A program made the translations under genes and the position numbers. A model generated the notes under the pieces. It searched no databases and was not told the origin of the DNA. It worked only from the letters and a program-made list of their open reading frames with translations. This document shows positions 49,301 through 63,029 of a stretch of 64,000 bases of DNA, one piece after another. The stretch covers positions 124,001 through 188,000 of the forward strand of contig JABVXU010000038.1 in NCBI GenBank assembly GCA_013365365.1, written 5' to 3'. Position 1 is the stretch's first letter. Each line of letters starts with the position of its first letter. The stretch comes from Cruorifilaria tuberocauda (lineage: Eukaryota; Nematoda; Chromadorea; Rhabditida; Onchocercidae).

Positions 49301-52300
49301 ATTCGAAATAGAACCTTTTATCAGTGCTACTACAATGGCTAAACCGCGTCCTGCTTTTAATTGACCAGCCAAATTAATCAAATTAACATTCCGCCTATCG
49401 ATAATACCTTTGGACCAAATATCATATACAAGAACAAGCAATTGTGGCCTGAAAAGTGATTAAAAGATTCAAGCTACACCTCTTGATAACAATTGATTTA
49501 TTATTTTTTTGCATAATTACCATTCGTAATCTCATTTATTTATATCTATTTTCAATATATCATAATGCTAATTTTAAATATTTTGTTCTTTTTTTGCCTA
49601 CCTCCAATTTTTTGGATGTTGATCTTTATCCTCAACTTTTAACAAACTATATTGTGCCGTTGATAAAGCCAAACCTCGTATTCCATCACCCCATTCTTTC
49701 TTAGCCCTATAAAATTTTGATTTTTTTGAAATAAACGAATAGATTAATTTGGAAAATTATTGCATGTATCATTATTTATTTGTTTCTTCTAATTTCCACT
49801 AATCATTTAATTTCATGAAAATATATCATCTTACCCTTTCCATTCTACATATTTGTAGATAATAAAAGTTAAAAGGACTGAAAATACTGCATATTGCCAA
49901 TGTGAGGCGAACATTATAAAGAAACACAGAGCTGCACCGGCCAATGATAAGGACCTAAAATACTGATAATCATTGTTAAAAACATCCGATTTACAAAAAT
50001 ATTAAACGGTTTCAACTAATTTAATAAAATAATAAGTTGTGGTAAAGGAGCTCTAAATGAGCTCTGCAAAAAAAAAAACTAGTCTGGAGCTTATAAGATG
50101 CAATTTTTCTACTAAAGGTTCCCTGATTAAATTTCAACTCATATCACGTGGTGTTGAAAGATGAGTAATCATGATACCAGTGATAGTAACGGAATCGCGG
50201 TCTCCAGTTTGGTACTTTCAATAATGAATGTAGCGCGCAAATTAAATTCACAAATGCATAACACATCAAGAAGAAAAAGTCCAATACTTCAGCTATTTTA
50301 TCCACTGCACCAAGCAATATAGCTAATTCTGCTATCAACGCTGTTATTAGTAAGCTGAAACTAAAAATAAATTAGTTCTAGTTCATAGAATAATAAATCC
50401 CAGTATATGCTGAAAATATTGATATGAAATTATCAAATTCTTTATGATTCAATTAGTCAAAAAAACTGCTTTCAACTGTTATTATCCTTCTCGTTTTTTT
50501 TATTGTGATATTAAAATGTCTTCTGCACTTTAATAAAGAACTTTAAAGAGTTACTTACCCAAAAAATGGCTCATTAGTTCCTGTAACTTTCGAAAAAGGA
50601 GCCAGTGCTGGTATAATATCATCTTTAGCAATTGATTGTAATAAGCGTGGCGCACCTGCAACAGGTCAAAACTAACTTCTGAAGAAGTTGATATCACACC
50701 AGATACTATGAGTTTAGCTTTAAAATAATCTGAGAAAATAAATAAGTAATTCAAAAAGTATTTTTGAATGTATTAAATTTAATAGGCACTGTATATTTTC
50801 ATTTTTAAACGACACGATATCAAAATGCTCTGATGAAAACGCTACTTCCAGTTTCCCAAGATTTGTTCGTTCTTTACTATACTTTCACGGTTTTTAATAA
50901 CGATAATATACAAAACAGAAGTAAAAATTCTTCACAAACTCAATATATTATTATATATAATATACTATCAACAGAAGATATGCTAAATACTGAGAGATTG
51001 TCTTACTGATAAACATCTTTCACAAATAACTATATTAGAACAATATTTTCAATACTAACTTTAAGCCAAAAATATATTTCACAAAAAAACTTTGTATTTG
51101 TAATTAATTTCTGTCAGTTCTTTACGAAAACTTTCTGTTTCTGTTGCAATGTTATGATTTTTTACAATAATGAAATTTCCATTATTTTATTACTTTAGTT
51201 AAGAATCCAAAAACATACTACACAAACACTGTAAGGCAGCACCGAACGTGGAGAGGAAAGAGCCAATGATAACAATCCATGGTGAAGGCCAAGATAATAG
51301 TGCTACAATCATCGAACTATCCAAGCTTCGTCCATATCTGTAATTTATGAATCAATTGTTGGTTACACTCATTTATAAAATATAATATTTTTTATTTATC
51401 AGATGGATCACTGTTAATAATCTGCGTTTTTGTAAAGTCTATCCAAATAATTGTTAACTTATTATTATTTATTATTATTATTATTGTATCCATTAGAAGG
51501 ATGTGAGTCAGCAAATAATTGAGAAAATAATAGCTTGTCACGTAAAACCGGTCCATTAATTGAGGCACCGAATAGTAAAGCCAATGCATAATAAATTGCA
51601 GATGTTGTTAATGTTGCGGCGATTGTCCCACATGGAATCGACTTTTGCGGATCTTTTAAATCACCTAAAAATTTCTCACTTTTTGAATCTTTCAATCATC
51701 ATTAAATCTTTCATATAAATCATAACAAATTTACGAACTGATGCTATCCTCATCACCCAACGATACCAGATAACCAGATAAGTTAGCAAAGCGTAGCAGA
51801 TGAAGATCCTTAGGTGCCTTATTGCTGTGGTTTCAATATTTTACATTATATGGTTATTCAGTCCTATATTTTCATGCGTTATTCCATTTAATGTCTCCAA
51901 TTGATCTTTACTCTACTGAGATATGAACATCCAAAGTATATCTATAGTATTGTCTTCATGCTATATCTTCTTCTATGTATTGAATTATATGTAAAACTAA
52001 CCGCTCATATTTGTTCCTGTCATAATGCCAGTAACGGCTGGGAAGTAAATAGCAAGCAAAATGAAAAAGCTCGTGCGAAAGTCCTGAGAAACTTCTAGAT
52101 CGGTATCATCAGCCGCTACACTGGGATAAGATTCGCCCGCTTCCATATACATTCGTTTCATGTTATCTGCAGTTCATAGTCAATCAGTGATTATCCATTC
52201 TAAGATAAGACAACTTAGTCGGATAGTCTTTCACTTATCTTTCTTCATTTCCTTTTTTAAATTTTTAAAAACTTCAAACATATTTTAAGCGATTCTATCG

Positions 52301-54915
52301 AAACATGAATGCAAATGTTGAAACAGGAATGAATACAAGCAAATATGTTTAGTTATATTCTTTTGAAATTTAAGTGAAATGCACAGCCACCGTAGAAAGT
52401 TTGTGCGTTGATGCCAGGAAATGCATTAGTGCATGTCAGCGTTGATGCGGTAAAATGTGTGCAAAAGGATGCAGTAGTACTGTTGCAGAAGTCATCTGAT
52501 ATACTGAAATTTTCAATTTATTTGAATTAAGATTAAATAATTTACAAACGATAAAAGTACTCATAATCATGATCAACTTATCAAATCTGTTATTATGATC
52601 ATGAATGAAAAATAGAGACGAAAAAGATATACTCTTCTGATTTTACACATCGTTTGCAAAGTGTAGACAGATCAGCGCCATGCGGAAAAAATATTCGGGA
52701 CTGAAGAAGTTGCTCGTTCAACATACATACACTATAATTTAATATTTTTCGGATAAAATCAGCTGGTAGGAAGATAAGAAGACACTATGTTAAGGAATAA
52801 AATTGTTGACTATGAAAGTTGATAGAAACATACTGGTGACCACTTTGATGAATGGCTTTTTCGAAACCACCGGCAAAACATGTTAGTATGGAAATAGTGA
52901 CGACGAATAAGGATACCTGTAGATTGCGGCAGAAAATTTCTCAGCAAACTTGGAACATCAACAGAAGCAATCAATTGCTACTAATATAATCAATCAATTT
53001 TTATTTCTTAAAATTTTTGAAAATGTTCAAACAAACCGGTGCGAGAAGTTGCACAAATCTTACGCCCATGGCGACGATTATCACTTCCAGTAAAAGAAAT
53101 ATTGAACCATAAATACGATAATTATGTGACATCATTCCCCATATACCCAAAATTTCGAAAAAAGTACTTGAAAATTTAAAAATGATAGCAAAGATTTCAA
53201 ATTTTTGCTGCATATGATGTTTTATTCAATGCTTAATATGTTTAAAAAATCGAACCCGTGTCGAAGTGTACGTCGGTACCGCCAATAGTTAAAGATGGGA
53301 AAATGTAGAGCTGAAAAGAAATTTAAAACTTTGATCAGTTATAATCAGGAGAAAAAAACCACTAACAGTAAGCAAAAAACCCAGATACTGTTACAAATAC
53401 CAATTATTATTTTCACCAGGATATCAATATAAAGCATTAGCAAATATGAAACTATTTATTTTTTGTTTAAGTGAGGAATGCTTGGAATGGACTAAACTAA
53501 AGGAAAAAAGTATAATTCCTATTCCGTGGGAAGTTTACCAGCATCACTTCAATTCCGCCAATTAGATACATCGACGATGCGACTGTATTCGCCAAATAGA
53601 ACAAAATACCCACGGCACTACCAAATTCCGCTCCCAAATTCCGTGAAATCATAAAATAAATTCCTCCGCTTTCCACAACACCATTTGTTGCTACCGCTGA
53701 TAATGAAATGCTTGTCAATAATGTCTGTAACGCAACTTCGCCACTGATCTAATTAATGAATTAATGTTGTTGAGGACTAATATCAATTCAAGATTTTTTT
53801 TTAATATTAAATAGTGATATGAACTATCTCAAAATCGGGATTATTTTTTGATGATCTCTATGTATATAATTGATATCATGCTCCGATAATCTCTATACTC
53901 TTTAAAATTACTTGAATTCCATACTTTTTACATTTCGGCTACTGAATTTAAATTACAAACCCTTATATTTAGAGTTCGGAAAAATCATACTTACACATAA
54001 GCAGCAAAGTAGTAGCAAAATCATGGTGTCTATTATGCCGGCTATTCCAACCACCCATGCCAACCGTATGAACATTGTTATTCCAAGAATATGTTGGATT
54101 GTTGGCAAGTACACACCTAGCATTACTCCCAAATTGGCCTAAAACAATGAAATCTTGGCTCATTGCTTGAGGAGGAATATTTGAGCATCAAAATCGTATC
54201 GAGGTATTTTGAATTAGATAATATATTCAAATCCTTTTTTGGAAAACGTGAAAGACATTGAATGAGAAGAATGAACTTTTTTCATTTCACTCGAATTTCT
54301 ATCCTTCCGTCCAGGTGACGTAAATGCAATAGTGAAATTTGTTTGCTCGTTACGTTCATCATTCACATTCACATCTATAAAATTGTTTTTCATCATCGGA
54401 AATTTATATTTTTATATTTTTTTTTATAATTTCCAATTCAATAGTTAATTTGAAGAAATAATATACATTTGAAGATGCGTGCAAGTTTCATAATAATAAA
54501 TGCTTTCAAACAAATATCGAAGGAAATAATGATAATTCCTGTTGACAAATACCTTTTGTTCATTCAATATTTGTTTAAAATTCCTTTACGAGGAAAACTG
54601 ATCATATCAGCAATTTTATCACATTCAATAACAATCAACTTCTTATCTCAAAATAAAAGTATGGCTGAAAATGCTTTCTTTAACTTGAAAATTCGATTTA
54701 CAATTCCTGAGTTATCCAACTTGTATTCAGTCTATAAAATAATTTTTACAGTTAGTCATAAACATCTAGAAATATGACTCCACAAACTCCTTGAAGAGAC
54801 AATCTAATCTCTGACTGGTAAAAATATGATTAAATTACCAACTCATATAACAAATAAGTTCACCTTTAGTTATTTTTACTGGAGCCTCGTCTAGTGATGA
54901 ATTTATTTGCAACAT
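46360..54915 (-). CDS. K-Cl cotransporter (KCC, SLC12A4-7 type)
   Basis: An electroneutral K+/Cl- symporter of the plasma membrane with 12 helices and a long cytosolic C-terminus. More than twenty exons are visible. 54915-54864: start, [12 protein letters not shown]. 54374 to about 54200: N-terminal tail. 54138-53995: [20 protein letters not shown] (TM1). 53724-53539: [20 protein letters not shown]. 53320-52640: TM3-4 and the start of the Cys-rich extracellular loop. About 52490-52380: loop, [15 protein letters not shown]. 52160-52005: [12 protein letters not shown]. 51690-51540: [14 protein letters not shown]. 51340-51235: [20 protein letters not shown]. 50690-50570: GAPRLLQ. 50345-50145: [26 protein letters not shown]. 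49960-49590: [14 protein letters not shown]. 49440-49270: [13 protein letters not shown]. 48860-48380: [24 protein letters not shown]. Then variable exons to the last, 46560-46360, ending [12 protein letters not shown]. The family VWWIVHDGG motif reads [11 protein letters not shown], so the C-domain is divergent. Some loop exon junctions (53300-53170) were not resolved. Confidence 0.9.
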
Positions 54916-55134
54916 CTTTTATATCCTAAAATCAAATTCAACATTATTCATGGAAACTTCATGCTTCTAAAAACCTTACATGCTCGTCTCTTTTGTTTAT
55001 TTTCATTACTCAAACTCATTTAACAATTGAAAGTGAAAGAAATCAATAAAAAAAGGAACATTATTTAATTCTATCAGTTCAAAAATGCATTATGGGCGCT
55101 GAACAATAAATGTATAAAATCTAAATTGAAAATC

Positions 55135-55362
55135 TCAAAATGAAGTGCACCTTTCTTTTACTTTTTCAAATATATATTCGATCTGAAAAAAGCACAAATC
55201 AAAATTATATGAGATTACAAACTCATGGAGGCTTAAAACATATTCGGTAAGCAAGTAGAAAGGGCTCATAATGTCGTGAATTTTTTTGAATTCGGGATCC
55301 CAACATATAATTTCATTATCTACGAATTTAACATTTCCTTTTAAGTGATTTCGGTTGTTCAT
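55135..55362 (-). CDS. candidate small ORF, unrecognised
   Basis: A 75-codon minus-strand frame starting MNNRNHLKGNVKFVDNEI with normal-looking mixed composition. An internal GTTTGT...TTTTTTCAG segment could be a roughly 40-base intron, giving a shorter protein ending EKVKERCTSF. No family is recognised. It may be one exon of a larger gene together with 55765-55992. Confidence 0.25.
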   Translation of the reverse strand: MNNRNHLKGNVKFVDNEIICWDPEFKKIHDIMSPFYLLTEYVLSLHEFVISYNFDLCFFQIEYIFEKVKERCTSF

Positions 55363-55764
55363 ATAACCCCATACAAAAATTCATCTTAGCGTACTGTACG
55401 CAATATGTTTCTAGCAGGTTATCTGATATTCGAGATGATTGCTTGTTTAATTGACAGTAGTTAAATTAAAACTGGCATGTATGATATTATCAGTAAATTA
55501 AAAATGCAATTAGAAGGGGCTAATATCTGTTTTAAGCAATATTTTATCATCATCTTTATGGAAAAATAATTAGACTATCGTTAATGCAAAGCTATATTGG
55601 TAACTTTTTGAGAAGATTGGAAATTTCAACAACCGCAAGAACATTCATCAGAATTTTTTAAATTTGTAAATAATGCATAAATTCAAAATATAAATTCAAT
55701 TAAATATTCCAGAAAGATTTGATGCATCGCAATTACGTCGAATCAAAACAATTATTGTCTTTCG

Positions 55765-55992
55765 TTAGATGGATGAAGAGAATAAATAATCAAACGTCTC
55801 ATAGCCACGAAATTCTAAACAGTATGTCTTCTTGTCTAGAATAGCTGCACAAAAACTTTCAATCAGATGTCCTGTTGATAAAGGGAACAATGCACCGTGG
55901 TGTACCATGAGTGTACTGTAATAGTTCTGAATGAAGTTGTTCCATTCGGATGCACGCCATATCAATAAAATAGCAGAAAAAGAGTAATTCAA
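55765..55992 (-). CDS. candidate small ORF or exon, unrecognised
   Basis: A 75-codon minus-strand frame (WRASEWNNFIQNYYSTLM, HHGALFPLSTGHLIESF, AILDKKTYCLEFRGYETF) with less AT-biased composition than the surrounding spacer. It contains acceptor-like CAG sites, so it may be an exon. The function is unknown. Confidence 0.25.
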   Translation of the reverse strand: MNYSFSAILLIWRASEWNNFIQNYYSTLMVHHGALFPLSTGHLIESFCAAILDKKTYCLEFRGYETFDYLFSSSI

Positions 55993-57023
55993 ATGAGAGA
56001 CAATTTTAATAGATTAGAACTATTATCACAATAGGTAGAGTAATTAATACCTGTTCCGCTTAGATTCCATTTTATTTTTCACTGATCATCCCGTCGCTAT
56101 GCTTCATTTTTTTTTAAATATAAACTATTTTAAAAATATAATTTTAATGGAATAAAAATCCAAAAATGATGTTCAGGTAGACTGGCAAGCTGGTTAAATG
56201 GAATAACAAAAATAGTCCTACCGAATGCCTTCATGGGATAATAAATCCATCATTTCCTGATGATTCTCTCTTAAGTCTCAAAAAGATGAAATAACAACAT
56301 TAGAATAAAATAAACTTATTTATGTATAAAGCAGATATGAGAGGGCACTTCAAAATTTGGAATTTCATGCATCAAATAATAGTTTCCGTATTAAATAGGC
56401 ACTTTTAATATTTGGAAATGTATTACAATAAGATTTGAAATCAAATATTCCTTAATTTTCACTTTAAATTAAGCCGGAATAATTAATTTTACATGAAGTT
56501 TTATGTTAAAAACAAAAAAATATAATGGGTATCTTCTGATAATATAACTGATGAGATAGATTGAAATCAAAGATATACAGATGAGAAAGACATAAGCAAA
56601 CGACAAACTGAGAGCTAGGGAAAGTTCAATCGGGAACTGAAGAACCTGACGCTATTCATGCCATAAACATTCTGATGATTCAAAAAGACAATTTGAACCA
56701 AATTAGCAACTTCATTTAAAATCAAATATCTTCGAAAAACCAAATTCGAAATGAAAAACTCGGGATTTTGTGGAAATTAAATTTGCGGACAACTTGTAAT
56801 TATAATGCAGTGGGTGTAAATATTTTATATATAATTATTCTGAAATCTCTCAAACCTTTCCAATTCTTCATTTCCTAGCTTTAATCTAAAGTTTAAATGA
56901 TATGCAAAGATAATCGAAATCCAGAATTTAGTTTATATACAAACTGAAATCAAATACAGTTCTGACTGCTGTGAATAGAACAAATATTAAATCCACTTTA
57001 TTTAAAATTTTAAAGTTTTCCAC

Positions 57024-60000
57024 TTAAACATCATCAGTACATGATTTCGCTGCTTCCTCTTTTAATGCCATCCCTGCATCATCATTACTCACCATACCAA
57101 ATTCTACTTCTACCCGAGGTGGTTTTCGATATCGATGTGTCATTATTTTTCCCATAAATTTATCGATCAGCAGAGTTTCCAAGTTAGATACGGGTACCTC
57201 GAATGCTAAGCTTAGGAATAAACCGATAAAATATGCCATTGCAACGGCTATAGCAAACTGATAGAGCTAAAAAAAAGCTGAAAATCTGGGTTCACAATAT
57301 AATATTTTAGTAATATGAGTGATTTTATCTCTACTGTGAAACATAGAGCTTCCATAATTTACTTTAAGATTACGGGACAAATCATTATGCGTTTAATCAA
57401 TAACTTTCGATTTTTTGTAAATGAAACTTTGCGATATAAATTTTTTTAATTATAAAATACCAATGAAGTGATAGTACTTTTTTCGAAAACAAAAAAATAT
57501 AAGTTATTAAAAGACAGACCATCTGATAAACGGTAGTGAAATGGAAAGCATGTGGTCGACTTAAATAGTAAATTTGCAGTAGAATAGGATGAATGAGATA
57601 TGCACAAAATGTTACACGGCTTAATGGTATCCAAGCTCTCCAACCTAGTATATCATTTACCGCTCCTGAAAATAACACATCCATTGTGATTTTCTTTCAG
57701 AATTCATTATTTGTAAAGAAATAAGTTTGCTAGGGCTAAGCATTCAAAATTCGAAACTCGATTATCGAATTAGAAATGCAAAAAGACTCTAAATTTCATG
57801 AAGTTTTATAAAACCTCCATATCCAGTAGCGCATGCGAAAGTAACCCACGCTAAACTTAATGCATACGCATTACGTCCGAATAAAGCATAAATAATACGT
57901 GCTCCATTTGATATGTCACCTGTACGAGCATAATTATACAAACCAAATACCGCTAAAAGTCCAAAAATGGTAGAAAGCATCCAACCCGCTATTATTTTCC
58001 ACTGAAAAAAAGAGACATAATAAATTTGAGAAAAGATAAAATTACTTTTGGATAAAAAAAAATCTTTTTTAAATTCAAAAATACCCTAGGAAATGTGGGT
58101 CGAAGTGTATATTTATGTATTGCGTATCCAACTAATATGCCAATTATATACGGATTGCAACGAATATATGGTTTTACATACACATCCGGCCAATATGTGC
58201 TCAAATCTTGTGCTCTGCAATTACCTCATTACTGTTTGCAGAAAGTTGACAAAACAGTTAATTTATTGAGCTTTGTTCATCACTGATGTTTTTTACTTGC
58301 TATAGGAACTTAACGCTTAAATTTAAACGATTAAATGACCTCAGAAAGTTATCAAATAACAAAAAGTCAGATGCTAATAAAGAATTTGATGTGAGCTAAA
58401 AAAAATTGAAGAAACATACAGTTGTAATTTGGCAGTAAGTATGGGAGCAGGTGGATAATTATTTGCCAGAATAATAAATAAATGTACCAGGGATGACATG
58501 GTGATTAATGATAACGCAATAATGATACCAGCAAGCTGATTTCTATAAATTTAACTTCGAATTTAACTTTACTGAAAAGTTTTATTTAGTGATTTTTTCT
58601 AAGTGATTGAAATGTCCAAAAGTAATGTTTTTATATTGCATTAAATGAATAATTGACTAACCTATACAAAAGTATAAGAAGTACCGGTGAAAATATATGA
58701 AATTGCATGTCATTAGCCATATACCAAGTCCATCCCATGCACTTCAAATATTATAATTATCACACTGTATTAATTAAAAAAAAGTTTCAACAAAAGTGTG
58801 ATTTAGAGGTGAATTACAGAAATACAACTAATTCATGAAGTAGAATACCGTACAGTGAAAGAGAAAAGGTTATATATAGATAAACAGCATTTCAGAATAT
58901 TTTTAAAGCATCAAATGGCGCATATGATCGATGTTATTTGGAACAGATAGATCGAAAATAGCAAAAATGATATATTATGTTGAGGGTGATGAAAAACTTA
59001 CGACTTCAACATCTTGCAGTAAGAAATTATTCATGTAAATTAAATTAGTCCACCAACTTCTGCGACAATAATTTGCTTCAATCGGCCGCCAAAACGGTCC
59101 ATCAGAAAAATGTGTCAACAATGTAATATCGAGAATCATAATCACCAAATATATCGGAGTAAGCCTTCAACAAACAAATAAGAGACATCACAATGAGTGT
59201 GATAATTGAGAAGTAATAAGCAGAATTATAGTGCTCGTGTTAGAATAGCAAACCGGATATATCGATGAAGATAGAAGAGCGACCACATATCTAATGAATA
59301 TATTGAACGACCTTTTGTAGCTTCCATTTTAAACTTTTCCATGAACAAATATGAAGTTAGCATACCACTGAAAATTAATCATTGAAACTTTTACATGCAT
59401 AATTTAAATAATGACAATAAAAAGCCACAGATTTAAAATCTTAGAAATTTCTCGATGTTTTATACTTTGAATGCAAGAAAATCCATAGATAATCATAAAT
59501 AGAATTGTAACCTAAGATAAAAAAACGAATCAACGGCAAGCGGTGCTTGCACGATAATAAGATTGAAAAATTTCTGCGGAAATGCAATCATTGTGGGTAA
59601 CAAATTATCTGAAATGAATTTATTTAATAAATTCAATGAAAATCGAAAATTTTACGTTTATAAATTTAATTCCCAAAGTACTACAAATAAATATCACTTG
59701 CAACTTCCGTAAGATTCATATCTTATGAAAAAGCATTGTCTCATAATCTTAATTATTTTGTAGTTTTAATATTCTAACTATTTCGTATATTTCCAAACAT
59801 ACCGACTGTTAGACTACTAATGATATAATAATATGAATGACCGAGGATAATCCAGAACATACTGAGCACTCTAGTACCGTGAAGACAATGTATTTGATTA
59901 CTTTGTTTTTCAGTTTTTAAGATATTTCTTCCATTAGTGTAAACCGAAAATGCCAATAATACTTTTTGAAACCAATCTGGAATGTTACAGAAAGCTAATG

Positions 60001-63000
60001 GTAAAGTGAAATCTTAAAACATTCCACTAATTATTAGCAAATCAAGAAATGAAGGATAAAAATTCAAGTTAAATTCTACTCTTCATGTTACACTTTACTG
60101 ATGCTTTCCTGCAATTTATTGCTTATTCAAGCAGCGTTGTGAACATTTAAGGCGTCAAAGGCCTTTTCATTGCTCTAAATTACATATTGTAAAAGCTGGT
60201 AAAGAAAAATTCATCTACAATAAGCGATATAAGTGATAATAGCGGTGCAAGCTCTAAGAAAAGAATTAAAAATTTAAGGAAAATCAGTAAAATCGATACT
60301 TTGTTTTTTACTGCACATCTTATTTTCTGCATCCTTTAATTCCATTTGGAAAACAAGATAATCATAGAAGGTGCCAAAAAGCATTAGAATTAGTATAAAG
60401 AATATAAAAAATCTGCAAAAAGTTCACTTTATCATATTAAAATAGAAAATTTAAAGTTTTGAGAACGAATAAACACTCAAAAAACAATTAAATTGAAAAA
60501 AAGCTTTTTTCCTTTTCAGAATTTTTTACCTTTTTGATCTCTCATGATGAATTTTCAAATATCCAAAACATTTAAAATGGCACAAAAATTTTGAATTGAG
60601 TAGGTACAAAACTTAAATAAGAGATCTTGATATTCTGCAATCTATAAAAGATCATACATTTTATTCTAGCAGAAATAAATTTCCTAACAGTATTTAAAAC
60701 AAAAGTTATTGATGACTTTGAATAAAATCCTTTATTTGAATGCGACAGCATGAATTTAAAGATATCTAAAGATTTATCTAGATTAACACAACATACAAAA
60801 AATTTAATTTAGAGTAATCAAAGTAATGGACTTACAGCACAATCAGTGAGCTCGAATCATGAGAGAGCTGGGAGTGAGGTAAATTATTGCGACAGACAAT
60901 GTCTACATTGCATACAACTTGTCGACCAATCGTACTTTCGGCTGACTTGTAAACTGCAATTTAAGAAATTGAAATTTTAAATTAAACAATCTTTGAAATG
61001 GCCAACAGTCGAGCAATATTAATAGTGTATAAGAACAACGTTTGATGCTTGGGAGCTTTTGATCGTCATTCCTAACATTTCCAGTCGTCTTTTGGATTCT
61101 AGACAAAGAAAGACACGTTATTGCATTGATCTTAAAATTGAAAAAATGACCTAGTTCGAAAATTTTCTTTACATCATAATTCGTACAAGAATCTGGAGTG
61201 CATATCCCATAATTGAGAAGAGGAATTAAAGTGAAGCATTTGTTATTTTCATCATTTGTTTCATTTGAACGCCAAATATTTGAACTCCTGAAAGAAAAAT
61301 TTTCAATTTCGAAACCTATGATTAAATTAAACATAACAAGTTATATTTAGAAGATTTTCTGCAAATTTTTGATCTGAATTTAGTGATACGTATATGCAGA
61401 AAGATTGCCCACTTATAGAGAATATCAATAAGGAAGAAGTAGGAAAAAAATTCATGAAAAACTCATTCATGAAAATGAAAAACCCAAGATAAAAATGCTT
61501 GGCAGCTTGCTAAAAGTAACATAGGAATAAACCTGCAATATTCATTCGGATCCTCAATAAGATTTGAATCAATGTTTTTGAATGGATCAGCAGAACTATA
61601 TGGTTGGAAGGTGGCTAGACAATATTGACCCGACCATTTTTGCCTAAATCAAAAAACATGTTTACTTATTCTTGTCACTGAAAGTATTGAAAAGCAAGAA
61701 AATATACTGCTGGCGATTTTTAATAACTGAAATACGCCGGCAAACACTCCACGATCCAATCCAAAGATTATTGCCGTTTAAGATACCGGCCGGTACCTTA
61801 CCCATCGCATCCATTACTGAAAAGATAGAGAGACAGTTAATTTTATCAAGACTCAAAACTATTTGTTGCAAGCAGTTCGAAATAAAGTAAGCCACTAAAT
61901 GAAGGAGCTATCAATCATCGAATAACTACGTCATACAAAAATGCATGATAAAGCTGCAATAAAATCATTATTTAAAATCATGCCGTTAAAAATCCATCGA
62001 TGATTTTGATTATCATGTATTTGAAATTCACAAGTACAATTGGCACAGCCACTTTTTCGTTCATTAGAACGAGTATAATCCATAGCTGTCCATAAGAAAT
62101 ATGCTATATCAGCAAGACAAGGTGATGACACATCATATTCCTGGAAAATATAAAAACATTTCGTGACTGGCTGTTATAACATTTAGAAAAACACACATTT
62201 CCATGAAGTTATTCGAATATTGTTACTATTCCAACTGAAAGTCTGAAACTGAAAATAATTCATTACATTCCAGATCAAAAACAGGCTTTTACTTTATAAT
62301 TCTTTAAATTTCTTAAATTAACAATATCAAGGTATTTCATACCATCGGAACGGTCGATCTATCATATATATCATTTAGCATAATGGTAATTTTAACACCA
62401 AATATGCCTTACGAAATCAGAAAAAAAGATTTGTAACGCTACCTATTTACGCGATCCATTTCATTCTTCTGCTGAATAAAATAGTCAAATTAATTAGCTA
62501 AAAATCAAAATATCAAAGATATCTTTCCGCCAACAGCCCTAATGTGGTAAAAAGACCAGGAATTAGACAGTATTTTAGTTTTTAAGTAAGATTTCAACTT
62601 AGTACTAGTTACTTCCGCAAATGAGAAAAGAAACGATATACGCACACATATATAACCGAAGAATGAATGAAGTTGATGGAATTAAGAGACTAAATATTAA
62701 TACGAAGAACCAAGGAAAAGAAATAAAAAGCTAAAAAATACCTTCAATGGTTCCAGTAAAGTGAGTAATCTTTTGATGTATGACTCATCACCTGATTTCA
62801 AAGCTTTTTCAAATTTGTTAGTTGGGCGAAGTAATAAAGTTTTGAAAAAATCCAAATCAACGATTAACTGCCACTGTGAATCAGCAAAAAATTCGGTAAC
62901 GAATGTTCCCAGCATATTACTTGTATCTTTTTTATCCTCCAATTGTATTTCTTCTTCCAAGAAGTCATCAGCACCAGCTAGGAGAAATGGAAAAACCAGA

Positions 63001-63029
63001 AGGAAACAAATCCCTTTCAAAGTTTTCAT
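57024..63029 (-). CDS. NRF-6-like membrane acyltransferase (NRF domain plus acyltransferase 3)
   Basis: Belongs to the nematode-expanded NRF-6/NDG-4 family, which in C. elegans affects fluoxetine response and lipid transport. Exon 63029-62742 starts with a signal peptide (MKTLKGICFLLVFPFLLAGA) and a helical domain. The luminal Cys-rich NRF domain follows: about 62140-61980 (SSPCLADIAYFLW), 61816-61700 (VMDAMGKVPAGILNGNNLWI), 61650-61550 (WSGQYCLATF), 61290-61150 (GICTPDSCTNYDV) and 60975-60840. A first membrane helix is at 60410-60300 (FFIFFILILMLFGTFYDYL). The acyltransferase-3 domain begins at about 59970 with CLHGTRVLSMFWIILGHSYY; its His (codon 59839-59837) is the presumed catalytic residue. 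Membrane exons continue at 59365-59230, 59165-59003 (PFWRPIEANYCRRSWWTNLI), 58735-58661 (GWTWYMANDMQFHI), 58540-58420, 58210-58085, 58000-57808, 57664-57523 (FCAYLIHPILLQIYY) and 57265-57024, with a charged cytosolic tail. The start at 63029 is preferred over an upstream in-frame ATG because it opens a clean signal peptide. Some small exon joins are approximate. Confidence 0.87.

Larger units (their letters stand above)
54916..57023. other. intergenic region KCC to acyltransferase
   Basis: About 2.1 kb. The left end should hold the KCC promoter: TTGATTTTAG before ATG 54915 looks like a trans-splice acceptor. Two minus-strand frames with fairly balanced composition are listed as weak candidates. 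The remainder shows nothing. Confidence 0.4.
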
